Shown one piece after another: positions 34,903-46,271 of a stretch of 64,000 bases of DNA. Every line of letters begins with the position of its first letter. Within the stretch, counting starts at the first letter, position 1. The stretch lies in the NCBI GenBank assembly GCA_038502055.1, contig JAXRKN010000041.1, positions 3,701,501 through 3,765,500 on the forward strand, given 5' to 3'. Origin of the DNA: Tanytarsus gracilentus. Taxonomy: Eukaryota; Arthropoda; Insecta; Diptera; Chironomidae. Made by a program: the position numbers and the translations under genes. The notes under the pieces are model-generated. The model searched no databases. It saw only the letters and a program-made list of their open reading frames with translations, and was not told where the DNA came from.

Positions 34903-36090
34903 TTAAATATTATTATTTTCTTCCTTAATTATTAACTCGTTAATTTTTTCCACCATCCTCGTGACAAACGTTGTGATTTTCACTTTACGTCTTAGACCTA
35001 TCGATACCACATCTTCGTGGTTAACATCTTCACCTTCTTCGTACTCCGTTTCACACTTGTTTGTTATTAGCGAAAATGCAAAGACTTTGAGGTCACAGTG
35101 ACGCGCCATAATCACCTCATGAACCTGTTCAATTAATTAAATAGAAATGATAAAGCAAGCTCTAAGTATTTTAACTCACCGTTGACATTCCCATCGCATC
35201 AACTCCCAATAGCTTCCACATTTTGAGCTCAGCGACAGTCTCATAGTTTGGACCGCCCACACACGTGTAAACTCCCGTTCTCGTCTCATTTTCCATTCCC
35301 ATTTCGATCGCTAAATCTTGAGCAATTTTTATGAGCTCAGGATCGTAAGCTCTGTTCATTGGCGGAAATCGTGGACCAAATCTCAAATCATTTGGACCCT
35401 GAAGTGGTGAATTGCCAGCGAATCCCATGATATTGATGTGATCTTTAACGATCATTAAATCGCCAACATTGTAGCTCTTGTCTAAGCCTCCCGCTGCATT
35501 TGTTGCAATCAAGTGAGTACAGCCACAAAATTTCATCACTCGAACTGGCATAGCGCATGTTGAAAGTGGATATCCTTCATAGTAATGAAATCGTCCTTGC
35601 ATGCACATAACTTCGATTCCATTGAGATAGCCGAACACCATGCAGCCAACGTGTCCATCGACAGTTGAGACTGGGAAATTTGGAATTTCCTCATAGGGAA
35701 AAGTGTCAGCATTTGTGAGATCTTTGGCAAGGTGTCCAAGACCTGTGCCACAAATTATGCCGATTTTAGGGCGAATTGATGTTCTCGATAAAAGATAATT
35801 TTTAATCTCTTCGATAGTTTCGAATGAATAGCTGTGCAAGAAAAATAAAAGTTATATAACTCGCAACATTGACCCCCAATTTTTAATCTTGTCCTTCAAT
35901 ATGCAACGTTTGTAAAAAAAGTCACGAGAGTAAAAATTGATAATGAAATAAAAATATTTTGATTTTTCTTCACTCACACTTCATTTGCCGACAGAGTTGG
36001 TGACGGCGTACGAAAAATTGGCGATGTATTTTTTGACGTAAATCCATTTTTACATTTTCCATTCGTGTGAAATTCACCATTTGCATTCAT
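34903..36090 (-). CDS. PNP: Purine nucleoside phosphorylase
   Basis: Three exons, 35978-36090 (phase 2 donor GTGAGT), 35180-35831 and 34903-35124, encode 328 aa. The enzyme cleaves inosine and guanosine with phosphate to free base and ribose-1-phosphate in cytosolic purine salvage; animal forms are homotrimers. Landmarks of the family are all present: phosphate loop GTGLGH (human has GSGLGG), VDGHVG, MQGRFHYYEGYP with the phosphate-binding Arg, TNAAGG, VGGPNYETVAE with the base-binding Glu, GMSTV, FSLITNK with the purine-contacting Asn, and NHEDV with the catalytic-site His. The protein is about 40 residues longer than human PNP (289 aa) because of an N-terminal Asn/Ser/Thr-rich extension encoded by exon 1. 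An internal start downstream is not available before the conserved region, so the extension is probably real. Confidence 0.95.
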
Positions 36091-38088
36091 CTCAATTTCA
36101 GTTGACACTTTAAATTAGAAAATCTTATCACTTAAAGAATTTATAATTTTTTTTAGAATTATTTCTTCTGTCCGTTCACGACACTCGATTTAAAACGACT
36201 AACTTGAGTTTAAGCTGAAGTTTTCTTTATAAGCATTTGAGAATGAGCATGAGAGAGAAGATAACGACGTAATCTGATTGTGAGAACGTTAGCGCAAATT
36301 TATTTATTTTTAATTCTAATAAAAATTTGTGATTTTTTTTAATAAATTTTCTTATGATATAAATATTTTTTCAATTAAAAATTTATAATCTCGATTTAAA
36401 CAACATTCTCGTAAAAAATAAATTAACAACACTGCATTTTTTAAGCATCTGCTATTTTTATCTCTTTTAATTAATTTTTTTTATAAATTAAGCCTAAAAT
36501 AATCTACTAGAAAATTTTTAATTCCTTCTTAACGTTTTAAACGATTAAATTGTCCCCCAATGAAATCATGAAGTTGTATAAAATAATTATGATAACAATT
36601 TTTTTTTGATAAATCTCTTTAATTTCTCTTGACGTGTCACGATAAGAATTTTTTATAACTTTACAGAAAAACGAGATTGTAAAAAATTAAATTAAATATT
36701 TTCTCTCAGTCTGAGAGCAGCAGAGCAGAGTGTGGAAGTGTTATTATGGGCATGCGGCAAGCAATGATCAAGTTTTGACATTTCGTATGCGCACACGACG
36801 CAGACAAGTTAAATTGATAACATTTCATTCTAGATCGCATGTAAACATATATGCTAATAAATAATTGCAGTGATAATTTTTTATTGAGCAATTAATTTCG
36901 CAAGTAGCTCATAAAACAAGAATGTGCTGATTGAGCGGGAATAAATGTTTTTTCTCATGGTGTAAAATTGATAGACTGTTTGGTGTTATTTGTAATAAAA
37001 AAAATTATTTTAGCGAAACTCAAAAATTAATCAGTGTAATACGTTTGTCGATATAAGTTCACATGAATGACATTCTTCACCACATAAGTCATTTCTCGCT
37101 CAACATAATTATGGATCTAATGAAATATTTCAGTGCAATTTTATCGACGAAATTCGATCGTGTGAAGTTTTTTGAGTTGTTCGCTCATTCGCGCCTTTAT
37201 AATCATAAAATGACCCAATGAGGGTCAAAACAAAACCGTTAGAAAAAAACGTTGGCGCCGAGATTAAAATTCAAAAAAGAAAATTTTAATGGTAAGAAAC
37301 AGATTGTTAAAGTGTAAAAAAGGGAGTAAAAAAATTAAAACTAATGGAAGTTTTCCATGTGTCCATTTCATGTGTCTAAAGTTTGTGATTTCTTTATAAA
37401 ATATTTTTTTGCCGCATGAAAGCAAACCGAGATGATAGTAAAAAAACAAATAATTTTATAACGTTTTATTTTTTAAGAGATTGAACACGTGGCATAAAAA
37501 TAAGAATTTAAAAATTTTTTGTCTAAATATTTGAAAATACTTTGCAGCTAATTACACTACTCAAAATGTAAACTCAGAAATTAATTAAAAATAAAATGGT
37601 TTTGCTCTCAAATAAACAGAAAATTTATTAATTTCCAATATTTCGAAACATGTTGTTACCTCAACGCTTTTAATTACTCTTCATAACCGACATCTTGTGG
37701 CTCCCTAATAAAATAATATTATTTCATATATTTATGCAGTTGCTTGCGGTTCCAATGAGATGAAAATATTGTTTCTATTTTATTGCCAATGCACAGGAAT
37801 TGTGTGTGCGATGTGTATCGTAAAAAAATAAGGAAATGTAAGCGAGTTTCTGCATAGAATTGTTTATGAGGTCACGTTTTGTGACTTTTTCCACTTCATA
37901 TTTTTTTTTCTCGGAAAACATATCAAAAAAGCAATAAAATGAAAATGGGGAAAAAAATTATGAATTCTTTCTTTTGTTGATGAAAATTTGTTAACTTTAA
38001 GTGTTAAAGTAATTTTATTCATAACCTTTTGAAAATAAATGTTTAAGTGATTATACAACGCATATCTAAATTATTTTATGTGATTTTT
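36091..38088. other. Intergenic between PNP and first gustatory receptor
   Basis: AT-rich, holding the PNP promoter (right of 36090) and the 3' side of the receptor gene. Short frames such as 36706-36891 and 37864-38058 show no domain. No RNA gene seen. Confidence 0.55.
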
Positions 38089-39800
38089 TTAGTGTTTAGT
38101 AGAGTTTCCATTTAAGGCCGTTGCATTGCCATATCTGTCATCGTAAGGACATGGATTAAACATTCCACTCAAAATTTCATCGCCTTTAAATTGAAGCAAA
38201 ACGAGTTCATAAGTTCTAAAAAGTTTATGAGAAAAAATAAACTAAAATGATTAAAATTCGAAAGAAATTTTACATAATTGTTCCAGCAATCGAAATCACA
38301 ATTGCCCGCTGCATTTGAAAAAACTTTTTTCCTGTTAAAGTCACTCCATTTTTCTGAATCTGATTACAAATTCTTTGAGTCTCTGGTAACCATCCTTCAG
38401 TTGGAATGGATCGAAAAATAGCAAGTGGTTTAATACTCTCGTCATTAATTTGTGCAGCAAACATGAACATTGCAAAAGTTCGGCCGATTAGGAAAATTGT
38501 AGAGTACCAAAAATAAATTTTGTTTGCCAAAAACGGAAGTTTTCTAAGAAAGTTTTAATTATTTGCATGAATGTCAATGTGTATATTAATATTTACGTGG
38601 CGACATTGAGAAGTTGTAGACAGACATAGTACAAGTCCGAAAGACATGCAACGCAAATTAAATTTCCAAGGATTTCATCAACAAATTCTGTCAACTCGCA
38701 GAGTTTGTTGTAATGACATCGAATTTCATCCCAAAAATATTTTTCCGTGGTCTAAAATTAAAAATTTATTATTTAAATTGTTGACCATTAAATTGTTGAT
38801 TTTCCAGCAAGAAAGTTAATTGAACGAGAGAAAAAATTACAGGGGTAGAAAACTCGAAATATAAAATTCAAAAATTGCGAATTTTCCAACCCTTGTAACT
38901 AAATTCACTCACTTTTCCTTTAAAAAGTTCCAATCTCTCGTTAATCATTTTAAACTTTGTGGTGATTGCTAAACTCAATAAAATTATAAATGTATCAGCA
39001 AACGACCATTGAAATGTGAGCGAGATGTTAATGTACTCGGCCTAAAAAATAATTTTTATTAACTCCAAAATATTTTCATTGATTTCAAATCATCAATTTT
39101 GAAAGTTTAAATTTCCTCACCCACAAAACCGAGTACCAAGTTACCGGAAATACTTCGTGAACATGAACTTGATGCAGTGACGTGATGTAATAGAACCAAC
39201 TGCCAATCTGCCAGTTACAAACCGTCGCCTGCGTAATTTTGTCATAAAGATAAGAAGACCACGCACTCAAATGTTCACACAATGCGAAGAAAAGCAAAAC
39301 AAAAGCGGCTGTGTTCATTCGTTTCTTTAAACTCCATCCTGATAAGGTGTAAGGATGATAAAGGAAAATTTTCTCAACATCATTAAAAACTTTCAGCATC
39401 TCATTCCACTTCATTGCGAGTTGAAAGAAGCAGCATGAAAAAATAACTCCGGATCCGAAAAATACCAAGCCACTAATGGATTTTGCGTTAAGCTGAAAGC
39501 CCGATGAGTAGCGTGAAGCCTCCAAGTAGCAAAACGTAACTGCACTAATTATGAACAGCACTGTGTGAAGAGTTCGAATTGAAATCAATTTGAATTTTAT
39601 ATTTTCACTGTTGGCTGAGAAAATCGACACGATAGGGAAAATTCCGAAGAATTGAGCAAGGACGATTACTAAAATTTTAATTATTTAAATTTATTTTACT
39701 CGAAATTAATTTTTTTTATGTAACCTGGTGCAATGATTTTGTGAAATGTATTTTCGTCTTTCGATTTCTTGAAAAGTTTCTCGCATGAAACTTTCGCCAT
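38089..39800 (-). CDS. Sugar-clade gustatory receptor 1 (434 aa)
   Basis: Six exons close in phase: 39725-39800, 39121-39668, 38913-39041, 38597-38751, 38274-38543 and 38089-38215. Insect gustatory receptors are seven-helix, ligand-gated cation channels with a cytoplasmic N terminus, made in taste neurons. The sugar clade (Gr5a, Gr61a and Gr64 in Drosophila) is indicated by the N-terminal AQFFGIFPIVSIFSA, the paired WNEMLKVFNDVEKIF and HPYTLSGWSLKKRMN segment before helix 4, AAQINDESIKPL, TGKKFF, and the C-terminal TYELVLLQF, which is the family TYhhhhhQF signature. Length is typical. The start codon gives a 25-residue leader exon; the last intron falls in phase 2 just before TYEL. It is the leftmost of three receptors on this strand. 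The ligand cannot be predicted. Confidence 0.92.
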
Positions 39801-40348
39801 TTTAGGGCGATTTAATGAAGCTTTAAAAGGGGAATAAAAATATTTTTTTTTAGAAAAAAGTTAAAATAATTTTCACGAGTTTTCGTAAAGCCTCAAATTT
39901 AACAGCTTTTAATTCACACCTCTTCAGAGCTATTCCAAAATACGTTTTACGAGCTCGAAATGAAAACGCTTTATGACTTTTACGGTATTTTGATTTTAAT
40001 GACTGAGATTTGTGTGCAATAGATTGATTGATATAAAAATACAAGAGTTCGAGATTTAATCACCTGCTGTACTTTTCTTTCACAGTTTAAAATGATAAAT
40101 GGAATTAAATATTTATGAATATTTTTATTTTGCATGTAGACATGAATTAATTATTCAAATTCTCACATAAATCAAGAGCAGTATTTGATGCACTTTGAAA
40201 AGAATATATTTTGCGTGGTGAAATTTTAAAAATAATTTAAGCTTAAAAGTTAATGCAAGGGTTGGGAAACTAGAAATTTCTTAAACTTAAATTTCTGAAC
40301 ATTTTTTTTTGTAAAACATTTATTTAATAAAAAGATTTTTATAATTTT
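39801..40348. other. Spacer between gustatory receptors 1 and 2
   Basis: About 550 bp of AT-rich DNA that must contain the receptor 1 promoter and the receptor 2 terminator region. Nothing specific recognised. Confidence 0.5.
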
Positions 40349-41891
40349 TTACAGTAAATCTTCAGCAATGTGGCACAAAACAGCATCCGATCCTTTTTGT
40401 ACTAAAAGAATGACTTGAAAAGCTGAAAATGTTGCGAGAAGCTAAAATAAAAATAGTAAAATTATTAAAGATTTAAACATTTTTAGTAATTTCAACCGTA
40501 ATCATTAAATTTCGAGTTAAATACGCGCATCTGATTATTGAAAACGCAGTCGTTGGGGATTCCATTTCGATTGTATCATAAAGAATTTTCAACTACAAAA
40601 AAAATAAATCAAATTTGATAAATTTTTCATTAAATTCAACTCACATCAATCGTCCAATATTTCGATGGAACTTTTACAATCAACTCGAGTGGTTTCATTG
40701 CATTTTTATTGATTTGAGCACAAATCATCAACAACCCACCAATTCTGGTCACCATTGTCGCTCCAAAAAACCAAAAATAAATATCGTTCATGGTGTTGAG
40801 ACGTGTCGATTTGATGCCATCAAAAACTTTAACGCCCAACACAAAAACATTATGAGTGATGCACACAAAGATCAAGAATGAAATGCGATTGTCAATAAAT
40901 CGGACAAGATCGAGCAAACGATTGTAATGAATTCGTATGAATTTCCACGTATGTTGAGTCATTAAATTTTCATGGTCGAGGATGTGAATGAAATGATTGT
41001 TAAACTGATTGAAACGTGTTGAGATGCCGGTCCCTAAGAGCATGATGAAACAATCAGCGTGATTCCATGCGAAAGCTTGAAGAAGGTTGATCCACTAAAA
41101 TTTTAGTGAATTTAATTCAATAATATTTTAAATTAATCTCAAACCTCATAGAGTGGAAGCACCAATGGTGAGTATGAAAAATTATACAACATGTGAGATC
41201 GATATCGAGCCAAATAATTTTCCCAAAACAATTCCTTTTTAATTTTGCAAAATTTCATGTGTTGCACGTTGTCATAAATGGATGCAATAAGAAAAAAAAT
41301 ATGAGCGACTAAAAGTTAAGGAAATTTTAAATTTTTTATCAAACATCAAACGTTTTTCATCTTACCAAAAGTTTGTAAAATTAAAAGTAGTAAAATTAAT
41401 TTACATTTTGTCGTCAATTTCCAGCCCTTTTCTTTGAAAGGATATTTTAGAAATCCATCCTCACAACGCCGCCAGTACAGCATGATATTTTTCCAGTGTC
41501 TCGCGAGATTAAATAAAATTGCAGCTCTTGCCGGTGACAAAATAAAGAACATCAACATTTCCGCATAATGAAAAGTAAATCCATGTTTGATTCGACGCTT
41601 AATAACACAAATTCCTTCGATACATGCAAAAAACAACCAAATAAGGGCGTAAATTGTTCTCTTCGCTTTGCAGGAAAATCTCAATTTACTCTCATCAGTT
41701 TGTAAAACATTTAAAACTGGTAAAAGTGCGAAATACTGGGAAAATGCCATAAAATGTCCAATTGCATCGTGAAATGATTTGCGTTCGATTTCTGAGCCAT
41801 AATTTTTATCCAAAGATTGATTACTTCTCTCAACAACAACCACGACCTTCATACTGGAAGTCTGTAAGGCTTCTGGAATGACTAGAATCAT
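40349..41891 (-). CDS. Divergent sugar-clade gustatory receptor 2 (442 aa)
   Basis: Five exons close in phase: 41366-41891, 41145-41308, 40645-41094, 40497-40592 and 40349-40441. Family features include SFHDAIGHFMAFSQYFALLP, the LARHWKNIMLYWRRCEDGF segment, KYPFKEKGWKLTTK, a YSPLVLPLYE loop, and CAQINKNAMKPLEL. The C-terminal end is unusual. Where the others have GKKFF and TYELVL(L/I)QF, this reads IIRCAYLTRNLMIT then FSAFQVILLVQ, so TY, E and QF are replaced by AF, Q and VQ. No frameshift or stop is present, so the gene looks intact but functionally shifted. Two introns (before AHIFFLI and before WINLLQAFAW) are shared with receptor 3, and the last (phase 0 after MIT) matches receptor 4 in position. 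Confidence 0.88.
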
Positions 41892-42288
41892 TCTTTGGAA
41901 AATTCAAATGCATGACAGGTCGTGTTTGAAGGCTTTCGTGATTGAAAATAAAATTTAACTATGGTATTCAAAAAATACTTTTAAATTTAAAGCGTAAAAC
42001 TGAGTTTTATCTTTTAGAACTGATTAAAATTTTTATTGTAGAAATATTTTTATGGAATTAATAAAAAATTTAACACATTAATTAAACAACATAGAAATAA
42101 CATAAGTCACGTGAATGTATTTAACAACTTTATGGAACAATAAAAATTATGTTAGGAAAAATTAAAAAATTTAAAATTTTCACATTCTTTTTTAATTGCA
42201 TTCAAAGATTTTCTTTTATTTTTCATCATAAATATTTTACATATCACACAACTTTTAAAAACTTTGAAGAATTTTAACTTATATTTTT
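41892..42288. other. Spacer between gustatory receptors 2 and 3
   Basis: About 400 bp of AT-rich DNA with no recognisable element; it must hold the receptor 2 promoter. Confidence 0.5.
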
Positions 42289-44052
42289 TTAACCTTTATA
42301 AGAATCAATTGCCGAACAGAAAGTCGTCTTTTCCTCTTTAACTTGATCGAGTAAAACCAACTCAAACGTCACAATTGTGCCCAAAAAACTCAACATTAAA
42401 GTCTTTGAGATGTAGAAAAATTTCTTTCCTGAAAAGGTAAGTGTGTCACTCTCAACGACAATAATTTCACGAAGTCTAGTGAGCTATTTAGAGAAATTAC
42501 AAAATACATTTTCATGGTAACAAAGGAATTCATCATACATCAACCGTCCATTTGTGCGAGGGGATGTTACCGAAATAGGCAAGTGGAGCCGTTGCACTCT
42601 GATGAATGCCAGCGCAAGAAATGAGGGTGTAATAAACTCGTGCGAGCAGAAAGAGCATGTAGAACCAAAAATACATGTCATCCAGAAAAAAGTAACGGTT
42701 TGAACTGTAAAGCGAGATAAATTATAAATTGAGCTACATGAAACGGAATGACATAGTAAGGGTATGGAGAGTATTAAAACTTAATAAAAATACCCAACAA
42801 GCTTTTCAAGTTTCCACCCCTTGAAATAATTTTAAAAACTCATTATTGCTCTTCCATCACTTACTTGAGTGCACTGAAAACCTTCACCATAATAACGAGC
42901 ATATTGTGACCCAATGATATCAGAATTAAGGACGAAACGCGAGAGTCGATAAAATAAACCAAGTCGACGAGCTTAAAAAAGTGAATTCTCATCTTTCGGA
43001 AATTTAAGTGCGTCATTAAATTCTCATCCAGTGAAATCATTCGAAATCGAAGATTAAATTGATTGAAACGAAATTTAACACCCATCGCAAGCATTATGAT
43101 AAGTATGTCACTGAAACTCCACGCGAAAGCTTGCAATAAATTTATCCACTTTTGTGAGAGATGGAGAGAAAATTATTTTTAGCTTATTGATTTGATAATT
43201 TGACCTACTTCGTACAATGGCAGCTCGAGAGGAGAGTAGGGAAAATTGAAGACGAGATGAGGACGGTAGCGCCATAAAAAATTCTCCCAAAAGTCAGTCG
43301 ATTTTGGTGTGCAATTTTCAAGCTGCATTCGATTGTCCTCCATCGCTTTGATAAGGAAGAAAATGTGCTCGACTGTCGAGATAATTTTTTTATAAAAACT
43401 TTTTTTTAAATATTTTAAGCAACTCACCCAAAACAAAAATTATAAAAAATGATGCAACCCATCTTACTTTATACTTCAACCTCATTCCTCTAAACTCATA
43501 AGGATTGTGCAAGAAAACATTTTCATAACTTCTCCACCTAACCATAATGAACTTCCAATTTTTCCCCAATTGAAACATTAATAAAAATTTGATAATTGCT
43601 GTTGTGAAAAATAGAAATGATTCGGCAAAGTGAACGTTATATAAACCCAATCGAATCATTCGTCTGCAACCAACACTACACTCGATGGTGGTGAAAATCA
43701 AGAAAATTATTGCATAAATTGTTCGAGGTGATTTCCATCGAAATTCAAGCATGCTCTCGTCCTTTTTGAGAACATTTTCGCACGGCATTAGACCAAAAAA
43801 ATGAGCAAAATACAAAATAGGTCCAACAGTCTCATGAAATGATTCGTAGAGTTGTGTTTTCGATTCTAGTGTGAAAAATTTGAACCGAAAATTAATTTAA
43901 ATATTAACAATTTGATCTAACTTACCCTTATTTTCATCCTTCTTATTTCCAACCGGCTGGACCGTCACCACTTGAGGTAAATTTGTTGCATTCATTTCCG
44001 GTTTCAACTCACTTATGAATTGCTTTAAAAATATCAACTTCTTTTTAATCAT
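42289..44052 (-). CDS. Sugar-clade gustatory receptor 3 (457 aa)
   Basis: Six exons close in phase: 43926-44052, 43428-43865, 43209-43372, 42865-43148, 42539-42704 and 42289-42483. The protein has a 43-residue leader region, then ESFHETVGPILYFAHFFGLM, LEFRWKSPRTIYAI (helix 2 entry), LGKNWKFIMVRWRSYENVF, YSPLELPLYE, WINLLQAFAWSFSD, DMYFWFYMLFLLARVYYTL, FSGKKFFYISKTLMLS and a C-terminal TFELVLLDQ, a slight variant of TYELVLLQF (Y to F, QF to DQ). No intron interrupts the last region, unlike receptors 1, 2, 4 and 5. It shares the phase-1 intron before EHIFFLI and the phase-0 intron before WINLLQAF with receptor 2, so the two are probably sister genes. Expected to form a cation channel in taste neurons, usually together with another sugar receptor. 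Confidence 0.91.
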
Positions 44053-44416
44053 GAAAAGCTTTTCGAAGTGTTAATTACTTTTTACATTTTCAAATAATTG
44101 TAGAGCTCAATTTACACGTTAATTTTTAATGAACAAAGGAGCATGACAATAGTTTTTAAAAATTTCCGCACGTTTGTACAATCCGAGGATTAATTTTGTG
44201 TGGGTATTTCAATGTTGGTGATAGAACTGAAAAATAATGAATTTCCATGTCATGCGATTGAAAAACTGTATCTTAGTACACCTACATATTTTGCGTCACA
44301 CACAAATGACTTAATCTTTGGCTTCCGTAAACTGAATGTCAAATAATAAAACTAGGTATTTAAAAAAAATATGATTTAAAATTATTTAAGTTCGTAATCT
44401 GCCAAACATGACTCTT

Positions 44417-44535
44417 GTCAACGATCATACCATGTTGAAAACACCAGTTCTCGTCCGATCACTGAAGTTAAGCAACATCGGGCGTAGTTAGTACTTAGAT
44501 GGGTGACCGCTTGGGAACGCTACGTGTTGTTGGCA
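44417..44535 (+). rRNA. 5S rRNA: 5S ribosomal RNA, copy 1
   Basis: About 119 nt, starting GTCAACGATCATACCATGTT and ending GCTACGTGTTGTTGGC, with the internal Pol III control region around GAAGTTAAGCAACATCGGGC. The 5' and 3' ends pair as in all 5S RNAs. It is followed by a run of nine T, a Pol III terminator. About 33 bp upstream (TTTAAGTTCGTAATCTGCCA and onward) are nearly identical in all three copies. Confidence 0.97.
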
Positions 44536-44839
44536 TTTTTTTTTTGCAATTTTTTTAAGGAATGATAAAAAAATGTTCAACTTTGAAAACTTAAAATAAT
44601 TTCATACTATTTGGATTAATTGACTAAAAAATTTTGATCATTTTCACGAAATATTTTTATTTTGTGTCTTCAAAGAATAATTGAATCAAAAGCTTTTTTT
44701 CAAGGGAACTTTTAAGTTTAAATTTTGACTTAATTTATCCACTTAAAACAACAAATATTTAAAAGGACTGTCAATTTTCAAAAACCAAAAATTTAACAAC
44801 TTTATCAAAAATTTGCCAAAAAATTATTGATTATCCAAC

Positions 44840-44912
44840 TGGATCTGCTGGGATTTGAACCCAGGACCTCCCACATGCTAAGCGGACGCGCTACCAACTG
44901 CGCCACAGACCC
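44840..44912 (-). tRNA. tRNA-Ala(AGC): tRNA-Ala (anticodon AGC), copy 1
   Basis: The minus strand folds as a standard 73-nt cloverleaf. Acceptor GGGTCTG pairs with CAGATCC, giving the G3:U70 wobble that marks alanine tRNAs. The D stem is GCGC/GCGC, the anticodon stem TCCGC/GTGGG with loop TTAGCAT, and the T stem CTGGG/CCCAG with loop TTCAAAT. Discriminator base is A. No intron and no encoded CCA. It lies between 5S copies 1 and 2 on the opposite strand. Confidence 0.95.
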
Positions 44913-45040
44913 TCAATCATGTACTGATTTGTACTTATAAAGTTGTTTCTGCAAATTAATGTTCATGATTTAAAAATCTAGAGCAAATTTAATCATTGAA
45001 CAAAATTATTTAAGTTCGTAATCTGCCAAGTATGACTCTT

Positions 45041-45158
45041 GTCAACGATCATACCATGTTGAAAACACCAGTTCTCGTCCGATCACTGAAGTTAAGCAAC
45101 ATCGGGCGTAGTTAGTACTTAGATGGGTGACCGCTTGGGAACGCTACGTGTTGTTGGC
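45041..45158 (+). rRNA. 5S rRNA: 5S ribosomal RNA, copy 2
   Basis: Identical to copy 1 over its length as far as I can see by eye, with the same upstream flank (one or two changes, GCCAAG for GCCAAA) and a T-rich downstream terminator (TTTCTTTTT). Confidence 0.97.
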
Positions 45159-45471
45159 ATTTTCTTTTTGCAATTTTTTTTAAACTTTTTTAAGTATTAA
45201 TTTCTTGATAAATTCAGAAAAATCTCCCAAATACATTAATTTTTTAAAATATATTTTATCAAGCGCTTCTATGCAAAATTTTATTCCATATACGACCGTT
45301 TATGTATCCGCGCGCATGAAGAAAAAAAGAAAAAAGTAGCGTCATCTGTGTTTAATTTATAATTATAATGATAATGAACAAAAAAGTTTAAATATTTGTA
45401 AGGGTTTGAAATTTAAGAAGCCTAAATTTAGTATTTTATATTGAAGGATGCAAAAAAAATATTGATTCCAC

Positions 45472-45544
45472 TGGATCTGCTGGGATTTGAACCCAGGACC
45501 TCCCACATGCTAAGCGGACGCGCTACCAACTGCGCCACAGACCC
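45472..45544 (-). tRNA. tRNA-Ala(AGC): tRNA-Ala (anticodon AGC), copy 2
   Basis: Same 73-nt sequence as the tRNA at 44840-44912, with the same fold, AGC anticodon and G3:U70 pair. The surrounding sequence differs, so the two tRNA genes have diverged in flanks but not in the transcript. Confidence 0.95.
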
Positions 45545-45808
45545 TCAATATTTTTTTTGATTTTAAAAGTTTCTTTTTTAACCTCAAAGTTGCAACATAA
45601 ACTTGTTTTGTTTTCTGCTGACATAATGATTTAATAAATAAATCGATTAACTTGTCTGCCGTGAAGTGAAAAGATCAGCAGTAATTGTTCAACTTATATA
45701 TTATAAAAGCTACCATATAAAATTAAAAATTGTAAAATAATTATAAGCAATAAAATTTGATGAAAAATGTCATGTATGAAAAATCTTCAAAAAATGCAAA
45801 AAGAAAAT

Positions 45809-45926
45809 GCCAACAACACGTAGCGTTCCCAAGCGGTCACCCATCTAAGTACTAACTACGCCCGATGTTGCTTAACTTCAGTGATCGGACGAGAACTGGT
45901 GTTTTCAACATGGTATGATCGTTGAC
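45809..45926 (-). rRNA. 5S rRNA: 5S ribosomal RNA, copy 3 (inverted)
   Basis: The reverse complement matches copies 1 and 2, including the internal control region. Its conserved upstream flank lies to the right (about 45927-45960) and reads toward the gene. It is in opposite orientation to the other two copies. Downstream (to the left) the minus strand reads into a T-rich stretch, as expected for termination. Confidence 0.97.
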
Positions 45927-46271
45927 AAGAGTCATGCTTGGCAGATTACGAACTTAAATATTTCTAGAATTTGTAATTAAACTTAACTTTAACTAGCTTC
46001 ATATTTTACTGTATCTTTTTTAAATAGTTTAGGATTCTCGTTAAAAATTTTTTAACTGTTCAGCTTTATTGAAAAACTTTTTCATGTTCATGCACTCAGC
46101 AAAGTGCTGTGGTATCTAATTAAAATTAGCCATTCGAATGCATTCGTGTATTTAATTCACTTTGTGACAGCTATTTATGTTCCCACGCCATTTTTGCTTA
46201 GTAATTCTATTTACTGAAACATAAAGTAATTTTTTACTCCTTAATCGACAGCTCAACACCAGCAAAGTAGG

